Origin: a beta proteobacterium AAP99
GTDB lineage: Bacteria > Pseudomonadota > Gammaproteobacteria > Burkholderiales > Burkholderiaceae_C
NCBI GenBank assembly: GCA_001295775.1
Contig: LJIA01000017.1
Location: forward strand, 116,817-180,816
Reading direction: 5' to 3'
DNA: 64,000 nucleotides
Shown piece after piece: positions 1-7,606 of this stretch. A program made the position numbers and the translations under genes. The notes beneath the pieces are model-generated. The model was not told the origin of the DNA and did no database searches. It was given only the letters and a program-made list of their open reading frames with translations. Each line of letters opens with the position of its first letter. The first letter of the stretch is position 1.

Positions 1-8
1 ACTGGCGC

Positions 9-812
9 GTGAAGGACATGCGCGACGAGCGCATCGTCGTCGCGCCGGACACCCGCGGCAGTGCCCAGGGCGCCGCCGTGGGCCTGCGGGTGCAAAGCGG
101 CGTGCCGCTGCTGCGCGACGTGTCCAACTTCGGCAGCATCGTCATCCGCAATGACCTGCCCAGCCTGCGCGTCTGTCTGGACGAGACCCGCACTGCCGAG
201 CGCGAAGACGCCATCCTGCACGACTGGGTGGACCCGCGCGACCAGGCCTACCCCGCCGGCCAGCGCGAGGCGCTGATCGAGGCCGCGCAATGGATGTCGG
301 ACGCCTGGCCCGAGATGGTGCAGGAATGGCGCGCCATCCTCTCCGTGGTGGTGCCGCGCATGCCGCCGCGCGGCTGGCAGATGAACGGCTTCACGCTGTC
401 GTCCATGCAGGGCGCCGTGTGGGTTCACCCCGGCCGGCCGCTGCAGGCGCTCGAAGGCCTGTTGCACGAGGCAGCCCACGTCAAGCTGCGCTACGTGGAG
501 GAGTTCTGCCCCATGCTGGCCGCCGCACAGACCGCCGAGCGCTTCCAGGTGAGCTGGCGTACCGACGCCCGGCCAGTCGCTGGCGTGTTTGAAGGCACGT
601 ATGTCAGCGCCATGGCCGCCGAAGGTCTGCACCGCGCGGTGGAGGCCGGCGCCGTGCCGCTGCTGTCCCGCCTGTGGGCCCAGCGCCGCGTGGCCGACCT
701 GCGCCGCGGCGTGCGCCAGGCCACCGCCGTGCTGCGCAAGCACGCGCGCTTCACGCCCGAAGGCGCCAACTTCTGCGCGTGGATCGAGAGCCGGATGGAG
801 GCGCTGAGCTAG
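9..812 (+). CDS. HExxH peptide-modification-type protein (5' partial)
   Basis: At least 267 residues. The reading frame is open back to base 3, so the true start probably lies before the window. A zinc-protease-like HExxH (H153, E154, H157, numbered from the GTG at 9) is followed about 25 residues later by a W-R-T-D-A-R-P-V-A-G-V-F-E-G-T-Y stretch. This pairing is typical of the 'HEXXH motif' family annotated as putative peptide beta-hydroxylases, which act on ribosomally made peptides, often next to radical-SAM enzymes. The partner genes would lie upstream, outside this window. The reaction is inferred from the family, not shown here. The next gene, at 989, is a regulator on the same strand and appears separate. 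Confidence 0.6.
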   Translation: MKDMRDERIVVAPDTRGSAQGAAVGLRVQSGVPLLRDVSNFGSIVIRNDLPSLRVCLDETRTAEREDAILHDWVDPRDQAYPAGQREALIEAAQWMSDAWPEMVQEWRAILSVVVPRMPPRGWQMNGFTLSSMQGAVWVHPGRPLQALEGLLHEAAHVKLRYVEEFCPMLAAAQTAERFQVSWRTDARPVAGVFEGTYVSAMAAEGLHRAVEAGAVPLLSRLWAQRRVADLRRGVRQATAVLRKHARFTPEGANFCAWIESRMEALS

Positions 813-988
813 GTATCAAGCGCGTTCGCGCAAGGCCGTTCAGGCGGCAGACCATGACAGTCGCGTTGCACTGTGGGTGCGGCGCCGCAGTCAATTGCGC
901 CCGCGGCCTATAGACTCGCGAACTTCGTCAGTGCGCGAACGGCGATGATCCGGTCGTCTGCGCCAGGGATTTCTACGGGGGAAGAATC

Positions 989-3067
989 GTGTTGGGTGGG
1001 GTCTCGCCAGCAGACGCAAAGCCGGACGCAGACGGGCAGCAGCTCGGTGCCCGGCTGGCAGCTCTGCGCGAGGCGATCCGAACCGAAGACCCAGCTGGTG
1101 AAGCCATCGCCGAAGCCGCATGGGCCAGTGCAGCGCAGGCTGCTGACGGCGGCGCACCGCGCACCGCCCAACCCGAGGCCGCCTGGGCGATCTGCGGCCT
1201 GGCCCTGCTCAGTCGCTGCGAGGAGTTTGCCGATCCGACGGGGTATGAGCGCTGGGTGGAGAGGCGCGACTGGCTGGAGCGCAGCGTGGGCGAAACCGGC
1301 TCCCCGGTGATCCACTTCTGGCGGTGTGCCGCAGAACTCGCTTTCCGCTTCGTCACTGGCAAGACCGACGCCGCACAGCTGGACCAGATGGTGGACGCGC
1401 TCAAGCGCGCCGGCACGGTGGATGCAGAAGACTGGATCCGCGCCGCCCGCGTCACGCTGGGCCACATGAACCTGCAGCAGGTGCTGGGCGCGGTCGATCA
1501 TCTGTCCACGCTGGTGGGTTCCTCGCGCCAGTATGCGCAGTGCCACCCGGCGGAGCAGTCGAAGTGGAACTACACCGCTGGCTACAGCCGCTACTTCGTG
1601 CAGGATGCAGAGGGCGCGCGCCGGCTGTGGCAGACGGCTGCAGAATTGGCCGAGGCGGCACGGTTTGGTTCGCTGGTCGTCATGGCCAAGGTCGCCATGG
1701 CCCGTCTGGACATCGAACACAACCAGATGGCCTCGGCCACCAAGCTGCTGCGCGAGGTGCAAAAGGATCTCGGAACCCGCAGCGCGCTTGCGCAGGTCAA
1801 TGCCTATCACCTCGCAGCCCGCATCGCCCTGCGTAACGATCAACCGCAGGAGGCCTTGCAGCATCTTCAAGCGGGAGCTGCAGCCATGCAATGGGCGGGC
1901 ATTCCGGCGGGGCGCTGGTTGCTGCTGCAGGCGGAGTTCGCTCATGCGTACATTGCCTTGGGCAGATACACAGATGCGCGTGCCACGGTCTCTAAGCCTG
2001 GCAGCGGCTTTGCCACTCGCTATGGCGAGTGCCTCGCACAGATCGCCATGGCCATGGAAATGGAGCGCGAGGGCGACATGGGCTATGTCGACGCCTTGCG
2101 GGAGGCGATGGCGATCGCTCAGCAGATGAACCTGCGCTCGCTGCTGCGTTCTCTGCCGCGCCACACGGCCTGGGTCTGCGCCCGCGCGCTGGAGCACGAC
2201 ATCCAGTCCAGCTTCGTGCAAAGCGTGGTTCTGACGCGCCAGCTCCTGGCGCCGACGGACGCGCCACCCCAGTGGCCCTGGCGAGTGTGGCAGCGGCTGC
2301 TTGGCGGCTACGAGCTGCATTGCGACGGCGAAATTCTCGCCAACAGCGGCAAGGCAGCCAGCAAGCCGCAGGAGCTGCTCAAGCTGCTGGCGGTCAGTGG
2401 CGACAACGGCCTGACGGCCGACACGGCCGCCGACGCGCTATGGCCGGACGCCGAAAACCTTGCGGCAGCCCGCAAGAATCTTGAAGTCACGCTGACCCGC
2501 GCCCGCAAGCTGCTGGCCAGCGCAGGGGAGGGCATGTTGCTGATGGCCGATGGGCGTGTGCGTTTTGATTCGCAGTACTGCGGATCGGACGCCGCATTGC
2601 TGCAGCGCCTTTGCAATCAGGCCGAAGCCACGGCCAACCGGTTTGGGCAGACGGGTGCCAGCGCAGCGCGTCTGGTGGACCTCGCCCGGCGGATGGCAGG
2701 CGTCTACCGCGGGGAGCTACTGCCGGGCGAGCCCGACACGCCGTGGCTGCTGGCGGCGCGACAAAGCCTGCGCAATGGATATCTGCGCGCGAGCCTTGCC
2801 GTGGCTGGCGTGCTGTTGCGTAGTCCTGACACAGTGCTCAGCGGGGCAAGTTCCGCAGAGCATGCTGCCGCATTGCTGGAAATCGCTATCGAGCGCGAGC
2901 CTCTTGCAGAACAGGGGTATCTGACGCTCATGCAGTGTTACATGCAGCTTGGCCGCCAGGCTGAAGCCATGCATACCTATCGACGCTGCCGTGACGCGCT
3001 GAGCATTCGGCTGGGCATCAAGCCGTCCGCCGCCATGGACGCGCTCAAGGCGAGGCTTGTCGCCTAG
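989..3067 (+). CDS. BTAD-domain transcriptional regulator with TPR-like N-terminus
   Basis: 692 residues from GTG 989, preceded by a GGGGGAAG ribosome-binding site. Residues about 20-420 are helical and repeat-like (alternating Ala/Leu-rich pairs), as in TPR sensor arms. Residues about 435-530 form a winged-helix segment resembling SARP/OmpR-type DNA-binding domains (G-G-Y-E-L-H, then a D-T-A-A-D-A-L-W-P recognition region). The C-terminal ~150 residues match the bacterial transcriptional activator domain, ending in a Y-R-R-C-R-D-A-L-S-I-R-L-G-I-K-P motif. It probably controls genes in response to a ligand or partner held by the TPR arm. The targets are unknown; the exported protein 100 bases downstream is a candidate. 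Confidence 0.75.
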   Translation: MLGGVSPADAKPDADGQQLGARLAALREAIRTEDPAGEAIAEAAWASAAQAADGGAPRTAQPEAAWAICGLALLSRCEEFADPTGYERWVERRDWLERSVGETGSPVIHFWRCAAELAFRFVTGKTDAAQLDQMVDALKRAGTVDAEDWIRAARVTLGHMNLQQVLGAVDHLSTLVGSSRQYAQCHPAEQSKWNYTAGYSRYFVQDAEGARRLWQTAAELAEAARFGSLVVMAKVAMARLDIEHNQMASATKLLREVQKDLGTRSALAQVNAYHLAARIALRNDQPQEALQHLQAGAAAMQWAGIPAGRWLLLQAEFAHAYIALGRYTDARATVSKPGSGFATRYGECLAQIAMAMEMEREGDMGYVDALREAMAIAQQMNLRSLLRSLPRHTAWVCARALEHDIQSSFVQSVVLTRQLLAPTDAPPQWPWRVWQRLLGGYELHCDGEILANSGKAASKPQELLKLLAVSGDNGLTADTAADALWPDAENLAAARKNLEVTLTRARKLLASAGEGMLLMADGRVRFDSQYCGSDAALLQRLCNQAEATANRFGQTGASAARLVDLARRMAGVYRGELLPGEPDTPWLLAARQSLRNGYLRASLAVAGVLLRSPDTVLSGASSAEHAAALLEIAIEREPLAEQGYLTLMQCYMQLGRQAEAMHTYRRCRDALSIRLGIKPSAAMDALKARLVA

Positions 3068-3169
3068 GCCGTCGGAGGTACCAGGAAACCGAATCACCTG
3101 CGCCAATCCCTGCAACCTGGCGCGGCAGACCGATCCGACAGAGCGGATCATTCACCAAGGAGGAATCGC

Positions 3170-3739
3170 ATGCAGAACACACTTAGTCAGTGGATGGCGC
3201 GCATTGGGGGGCAATTGCTTGGCGCGTTCCTGCTCAGCGCCGTCGCGATGGGCAGCGCAGCCGCGCAGAGTTGGGCCTATGCCAACGTGGTCGGAAGCAC
3301 GAGCAACGGCGCGGCAATGATCGCAAGCGATACCGGCGGTGTCGAGGTGGGACTCAACGGCGCTCGACCCATGCTTGCAAGCGCACCCGGGCGTACTTTC
3401 ACGCCGCCCAAGCAAATGGAGCGCCCGACCAAGGAGGAATACGGTCTCCAGAATCTGTATAGCCAGGTGAACGAAACGAGTTTGGCAAGCGTTCGAAACA
3501 CCAAGCTGTTCAAGCAGATCTCCGAGGTCTACATCGCGCAGCAAGCGAAAGATCCCAACCTCATCATCGACGTGCTGACGGTTCCGGCTCGCGGCAAGAA
3601 TGGCGTGGAAAAGTCCAAGCGCGTTGCCTTGGCCGTCGCGCAGCAGCTGCGTGACAACGGCGTGAAGAACGTCCGTCTCGATTTCAACCCGGACTTCCCG
3701 CCCACCAAGCAGACCCGCCCGGCGCCCAAGAGCACCTGA
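3170..3739 (+). CDS. Exported hypothetical protein
   Basis: 189 residues, with a strong AAGGAGGA ribosome-binding site at 3159-3166. A signal peptide (Gly/Leu-rich core, cleavage near A-A-A-Q, residue 33) indicates export to the periplasm. The mature part is soluble-looking with no membrane segment and no recognised domain. Its last 100 residues alternate charged helices and short strands and end in a Pro/Lys-rich tail. It follows the BTAD regulator and is closed by a clear intrinsic terminator at 3761-3786. No function can be assigned. Confidence 0.75.
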   Translation: MQNTLSQWMARIGGQLLGAFLLSAVAMGSAAAQSWAYANVVGSTSNGAAMIASDTGGVEVGLNGARPMLASAPGRTFTPPKQMERPTKEEYGLQNLYSQVNETSLASVRNTKLFKQISEVYIAQQAKDPNLIIDVLTVPARGKNGVEKSKRVALAVAQQLRDNGVKNVRLDFNPDFPPTKQTRPAPKST

Positions 3740-3760
3740 GCCCGCGGTTCGCTTGACGCA

Positions 3761-3786
3761 AAACAGCCCGGCTTGCCGGGCTGTTT
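3761..3786. terminator. Bidirectional intrinsic terminator
   Basis: AAACAGCCCGGC / GCCGGGCTGTTT forms a perfect stem with a very short loop and A/T runs on both sides. It sits between the end of the exported-protein gene (+) and the end of the pirin gene (-), so it can serve both convergent transcripts. Confidence 0.85.
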
Positions 3787-3802
3787 GCTTTGGGCAATCG
3801 GT

Positions 3803-4708
3803 TCAATGTGTGGGTCGCTTATCCGGCAGGGGAATGAACTCCGTTTCGCCAGCGACCTGCCCCATGCGCTGGGCGGCCCAGTCGTCTGCGGCCTGCAGGA
3901 TGCGCTCCTTGCGGCTCGAGACGAAGTTCCACCACATGTGGCGGTGGCCATCGATTGGTGCGCCGCCGATCAGCACGCATTGCGCCGGGCCGGCAGCACT
4001 CACGCGCACGGTGGCCCCCGCAGCGAGTACGCCCAGGGTGCAGGCGGGCAGGGGCTCGCCGTCGATCAGCAGGTCGGCGTCCACACAGTAGATGGCACGT
4101 TCCGTGTTGGCGGAATTGGCACTGGGTGCGAGCGTGAGGCTGCCGGCTGCCGGGAAGCGGATGTCCAGATACAGGGTGGGCGCAAAGATGTTAACGGGCG
4201 AGGTGCAGCCAAAACCCGTGCCGATCAGCACCCGGATCTGCGCGTCATCGAACACCACGCCAGGGATGGCGTGGGCCGGGGTGTGTTCGAAGCTCGGCTC
4301 CGTTTCCTCGTGCGCCACGGGCAGCGCGGCCCAGAGCTGGATGCCATGGCTGCGCCGGGTGATCTGCCGCAGATCGTCCGGCGTGCGTTCTGAATGCACC
4401 ACGCCACGGCCGGCCGTCATCCAGTTGATGGCGCCCGGCTCGATGCGCTGCACGCTGCCCACGCTATCGCGGTGCATCATCGCGCCTTCAAACAGGTAGG
4501 TGACGGTGGCCAGGCCGATGTGCGGGTGGGGCCTCACGTCATGGTTGTCGGCCGGGTGCTGCTCGACGGGGCCGAAGTGGTCGAAGAACAGGAAGGGGCC
4601 GACGCTCTGGCGCTGGGCTGCGGGCAGCAGGCGGCGCACGAGGAAGCCGCCGCCGAGGTCTTTGCTGTGCCCCTTGAGAGCGAGTTCGATGCTGGATGGC
4701 GCGCTCAT
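3803..4708 (-). CDS. Pirin family protein
   Basis: 301 residues. The bicupin pirin fold is recognisable: F-F-D-H-F-G-P near residue 40, the metal-binding H-P-H-I-G-L segment, E-G-A-M-M-H-R-D-S, and M-T-A-G-R-G-V-V-H-S-E. The cupin histidines and glutamate are present. Pirins are iron-binding and include quercetin-dioxygenase-like and redox-responsive members. It is the last gene of a minus-strand trio (OsmC, FMN reductase, pirin) and overlaps the reductase stop by 4 bases. The neighbours suggest a role in redox or electrophile stress, by inference only. Confidence 0.9.
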   Translation of the reverse strand: MSAPSSIELALKGHSKDLGGGFLVRRLLPAAQRQSVGPFLFFDHFGPVEQHPADNHDVRPHPHIGLATVTYLFEGAMMHRDSVGSVQRIEPGAINWMTAGRGVVHSERTPDDLRQITRRSHGIQLWAALPVAHEETEPSFEHTPAHAIPGVVFDDAQIRVLIGTGFGCTSPVNIFAPTLYLDIRFPAAGSLTLAPSANSANTERAIYCVDADLLIDGEPLPACTLGVLAAGATVRVSAAGPAQCVLIGGAPIDGHRHMWWNFVSSRKERILQAADDWAAQRMGQVAGETEFIPLPDKRPTH

Positions 4709-5331
4709 GGTGTGCTCCCGAGTTGGCGGGTTGTGCTGACGAGGGCCTGGCAGATGGCTGTGACCGTCTTCTGCTGGCGCTCGTCGATCAATTTGCCTTC
4801 AGCAAAGGCTTCATTCGCGCGCCCCACGGCCAGCTGTTGCGGCAGCACAAGCATGTTGAGGTAGCCGAGCACGTCACGGGCGTGGAAGAGGGCGCGCATG
4901 CCGCCCAACGGCCCCGGCGAGGTCGCCATGAGCGCCGCCGGCTTGTTGGCGTACAGCGCCACGCCGCTGCGCGCGGGGTCCGCCGGGTTGGCGCGGGAAC
5001 ACCAGTCCAGCGTGTTCTTGAGCAGCGGCGGGATGGAGCCGTTGTATTCCGGCGTGACGATCAGGAAGCCGTGCGCCTGCGCAAACAGCTGCTGCAGCGC
5101 CACCACCGGCGCGGGCAGGCTGCCCTGGGCAAGTGCGGCGGCTTCTTCGTCACCGTGGTACAGGGGCAGGGGGTGATCATTCAGGTCTAGATGCATGACC
5201 TGCGCGCCGGCGGCCTGCAGCGGCGCCACGCAGGCCAAGGCCAGACGTTTGGAGAGCGCGTCGCGCCGGGCGCTGGCGGCAAACAGCGCGATCACCGGGG
5301 TCTGCGCGGGCGTGTCGGCGGCAGTATGCAT
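4705..5331 (-). CDS. NADPH-dependent FMN reductase family flavoprotein
   Basis: 208 residues with a flavodoxin-like fold. An N-terminal strand/loop (F-A-A-S-A-R-R-D-A-L-S) binds the FMN phosphate, and T-P-E-Y-N-G-S-I-P-P-L-L-K-N and D-W-C-S-R are the usual family motifs around residues 108-130. Such enzymes reduce FMN, quinones, azo dyes or metals with NAD(P)H. It is the middle gene of the trio, starting 3 bases after the OsmC stop and overlapping pirin, so it is almost certainly co-transcribed. The substrate is unknown. Confidence 0.9.
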   Translation of the reverse strand: MHTAADTPAQTPVIALFAASARRDALSKRLALACVAPLQAAGAQVMHLDLNDHPLPLYHGDEEAAALAQGSLPAPVVALQQLFAQAHGFLIVTPEYNGSIPPLLKNTLDWCSRANPADPARSGVALYANKPAALMATSPGPLGGMRALFHARDVLGYLNMLVLPQQLAVGRANEAFAEGKLIDERQQKTVTAICQALVSTTRQLGSTP

Positions 5332-5334
5332 CGC

Positions 5335-5769
5335 TCAGGCAGTGGGTGCGGTGTCGGCCAGGGTGGTCGTGATCTCGGTGGTGACCTTGGTCATGAGCTT
5401 GTGCACGGGGCACTTGTCAGCCACGGAGAGCAGCTCGCGGCGCTGGGCGTCAGTCAGATCGCCGGTGACAAACAGCTCGGCCGCGAGGCGGTAGGTGCCT
5501 TCGCGCTCGGCGCTGCCGTCGCGGGTCACGCGCACCTGGATGTCATCGACCGGGATGCCCTTCTTCTTCGCGTACCAGAGCACGGTGAGTGCCTTGCAGG
5601 CGCCCAGGGCGCTGTCGTAGAGGTCGTGCGGGTCCGGGCCGGTGTCGCCGCCGCCGTCGGCCACGGCAATGTCGGTGGGCAGGATGTGGTCGCGCACATG
5701 GACGATGTGGCGCATGCCGCCGGTGCGGTCGCGCAGAACCTGGACGGTGGGCGAGGTCTCGTTGCTCAT
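5335..5769 (-). CDS. OsmC family peroxidase
   Basis: 144 residues, normal for OsmC/Ohr-type thiol peroxidases. The two reactive cysteines are visible: C58 in G-A-C-K-A-L-T and C120 in A-D-K-C-P-V-H-K. The family reduces organic hydroperoxides through a Cys-Cys couple re-reduced by lipoyl proteins. It is the first gene of a three-gene operon, so the promoter should lie in the 456-base gap upstream. OsmC and Ohr subgroups are not separated here. Confidence 0.9.
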   Translation of the reverse strand: MSNETSPTVQVLRDRTGGMRHIVHVRDHILPTDIAVADGGGDTGPDPHDLYDSALGACKALTVLWYAKKKGIPVDDIQVRVTRDGSAEREGTYRLAAELFVTGDLTDAQRRELLSVADKCPVHKLMTKVTTEITTTLADTAPTA

Positions 5770-5976
5770 TGGAAGGCTCCGGAGGGGTCGCGGGGCGCGC
5801 GGGGGCGCATGTCGCGGCAGTTCGTGGTTGAGGCGGCTTGGGCCGTTTTACCCGAGGCGCATCACGGGGGTGCAATGACGCAGCAGCGGTCTGGCATACG
5901 GCCTGTGCGCCACACAAGATCGGGGCAGCCTGCGGGAAGGCAAACGCCCGCACGGCCAAGGGCGGCAAGCTAAAGG

Positions 5977-6007
5977 CAAACGCCCCGGTACGAGACTGGG
6001 GCGTTTG
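5977..6007 (-). terminator. Probable intrinsic terminator downstream of ahpCD
   Basis: CAAACGCCCC / GGGGCGTTTG form 10-base arms around an 11-base loop. Read on the minus strand the second arm ends GGGGCGTTTG then CCTTT, giving a modest U-rich tail. It lies about 220 bases past the ahpD stop and about 210 bases before osmC, so it would separate the two minus-strand operons. Confidence 0.55.
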
Positions 6008-6089
6008 GGCGGGCGCTTGAGGAGGAGATACAGGCGCTACGTATGCTTTTTGGATGACCGATAGTGTTGCTTCATGAATGTGTCGACAT

Positions 6090-6122
6090 GCCACTTTCCG
6101 CATGCTGGATGCGGAAAGTGGC
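6090..6122. other. Perfect 14-base-pair hairpin
   Basis: GCCACTTTCCGCAT and ATGCGGAAAGTGGC are exact reverse complements around a 5-base GCTGG loop. There is no U-tract on either strand, so it is not a standard terminator. It lies in the 3' region of the ahpCD transcript and could be an mRNA-stabilising stem or a small-element remnant. Confidence 0.6.
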
Positions 6123-6225
6123 TATTTCCTCATTCAAAAATTCAACGGCCGAAAACAATCAAATCCAGTATTCATGCGCTTCTTCAGAGCATCCGGCTCG
6201 AAGAAGCGCCGCAGGCAGCACGCAA

Positions 6226-6738
6226 TCAGCGAGCGTTCAGCACCTGCGCAGCGGCGTTCACCACGGCGGCGATGCGGCCGATGTCGCGCAGTTGCTGGGC
6301 GGTGAGGCCTTCGGTCTTGAGCAGGTCGTAGTGGCTCTTCACGCAGAAGTGGCACTTGCCGACGATGCTGGCAGACAGTGCGTAGCTCTCGAACTTGGCC
6401 TTGCTCACGCCGCCGTGGCTGGCGTAGGCGGTCATGCGCAGCTCGGCCCGCTGGGTCTTCAGGTCGGCGTCGTCGGCCACTTCGACGTAGGGATACCAGA
6501 CGTTGTTCATGCCCATGAGCGAGGCGGCCGTCAGGGCGGCGTTGCGCTCGGCCTCCGGGGTGGCGGCGGCAAAGGCGTCAATCAGGAGCTTGCTCTTGGC
6601 AGCAAACGCGGCGGCCAGGGCCACGGCGGTGGCGTCTTCGGCAGCCAGGCTGGAGCGGCCGACCACGGAATCCAGGTTCAGGCGGATGTCCTTGGCAAAG
6701 TCAGGAATCTGATCCTTGATCGACTGGAGGAATTCCAT
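6226..6738 (-). CDS. ahpD: Alkylhydroperoxidase AhpD
   Basis: 170 residues, full length. The active-site C129-H-F-C132 with H136 is in the expected place for AhpD, the thiol partner that passes electrons from lipoyl/dihydrolipoamide systems to AhpC and has weak peroxidase activity itself. It lies 79 bases downstream of ahpC on the same strand, forming a two-gene peroxide-defence operon with no ahpF, as in organisms that reduce AhpC through AhpD. Confidence 0.93.
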   Translation of the reverse strand: MEFLQSIKDQIPDFAKDIRLNLDSVVGRSSLAAEDATAVALAAAFAAKSKLLIDAFAAATPEAERNAALTAASLMGMNNVWYPYVEVADDADLKTQRAELRMTAYASHGGVSKAKFESYALSASIVGKCHFCVKSHYDLLKTEGLTAQQLRDIGRIAAVVNAAAQVLNAR

Positions 6739-6817
6739 TGTGATTTCCTATTGATTGGGTCTGAAAAATGCCCGGAAGCTCGCGCCGCCGGGCATGTTTG
6801 ACACGAGCCGTCCTGAG

Positions 6818-7366
6818 TTACAGGGTGGCGCCGCCGGCCGAGCGGTTGCAGGGGCAGAGTTCGTCGGTCTGCAGGCCATCGAGGATGCGCAGGACTTCCT
6901 CGGGGCTGCGGCCCACGTTCAGGTTGTTCACGCTGACGTGCTGGATGGTGTTGTTGGGGTCGACGATGAAGGTGGCGCGCAGGGCCACGCCGGCGGCCTT
7001 GTCACGCACGCCGAGCTGGTCCACGAGGCTGCCGGTCACGTCGGCAAACATGTAGTGGTTCAGCTTGGAGAGGTCCTTGTGCTCACGGCGCCAGCCGAGC
7101 TTGCAGAACTCGTTGTCGGTCGAGCCGGCCAGCAGCACGGCGTCGCGGTCGGCAAAGTCCTTCTGCAGCTTGGCGAAGCCGACGATCTCGGTCGGGCACA
7201 CGAAGGTGAAGTCCTTCGGGTAGAAGTAGATGATCTTCCACTTGCCCGAGAAGGACTTCTCGGTGATCTCTTCGAACGCGCTCTGACCGTTCTCTTCGTG
7301 GTTGTTGAAACCGGGCTTCACGCCCACGACGCTGAATGCTTCGACCTTGTCGCCAATCGTCTTCAT
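6818..7366 (-). CDS. ahpC: Peroxiredoxin AhpC
   Basis: 182 residues from the ATG at 7366; the longer open frame upstream lacks homology. The peroxidatic cysteine C57 sits in T-F-V-C-P-T-E, and two C-terminal cysteines (C171-P-C173) resemble the three-cysteine AhpC type that works with AhpD. It reduces H2O2, alkyl peroxides and peroxynitrite in the cytoplasm. The adjacent ahpD supports this pairing. No OxyR gene is next to it. Confidence 0.95.
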   Translation of the reverse strand: MKTIGDKVEAFSVVGVKPGFNNHEENGQSAFEEITEKSFSGKWKIIYFYPKDFTFVCPTEIVGFAKLQKDFADRDAVLLAGSTDNEFCKLGWRREHKDLSKLNHYMFADVTGSLVDQLGVRDKAAGVALRATFIVDPNNTIQHVSVNNLNVGRSPEEVLRILDGLQTDELCPCNRSAGGATL

Positions 7367-7476
7367 GGAATTGCTCCGAAAGTGTTGATTTGAAGGAGGG
7401 GAAATGCTTCGGTGCCACCGCTCGCTGCAGCCCGCTCCACGCTCCGAAAATCGGGGCCGGGCCGTCGACTTCAAGC

Positions 7477-7504
7477 AAAAGCCGCGTTTTTCGACGCGGC
7501 TTTT
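7477..7504 (-). terminator. Intrinsic terminator of the ompR-envZ operon
   Basis: AAAAGCCGCG / CGCGGCTTTT arms with an 8-base loop, ending in TTTT on either strand. It lies about 100 bases past the sensor-kinase stop and before the ahpC promoter, insulating the two minus-strand units. Confidence 0.8.
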
Positions 7505-7606
7505 GGTGCTCCTGCAGCGGTGCAAACACACCACATAGCGAATCTTACGCTATGGAAAACTGCTTAATCATTGGATTTTGCTACTGCAACAATAGCTGCT
7601 CAAAAA

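Larger units (their letters stand above)
5770..6225. other. Intergenic gap between ahpD end and osmC start
   Basis: 456 bases with no convincing gene. From low to high coordinate it holds the osmC promoter side, a terminator-like hairpin (5977-6007), and a longer perfect hairpin (6090-6122). Frames open here on the minus strand are Pro/Arg/Ala-rich by-products of G+C content. Confidence 0.7.
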
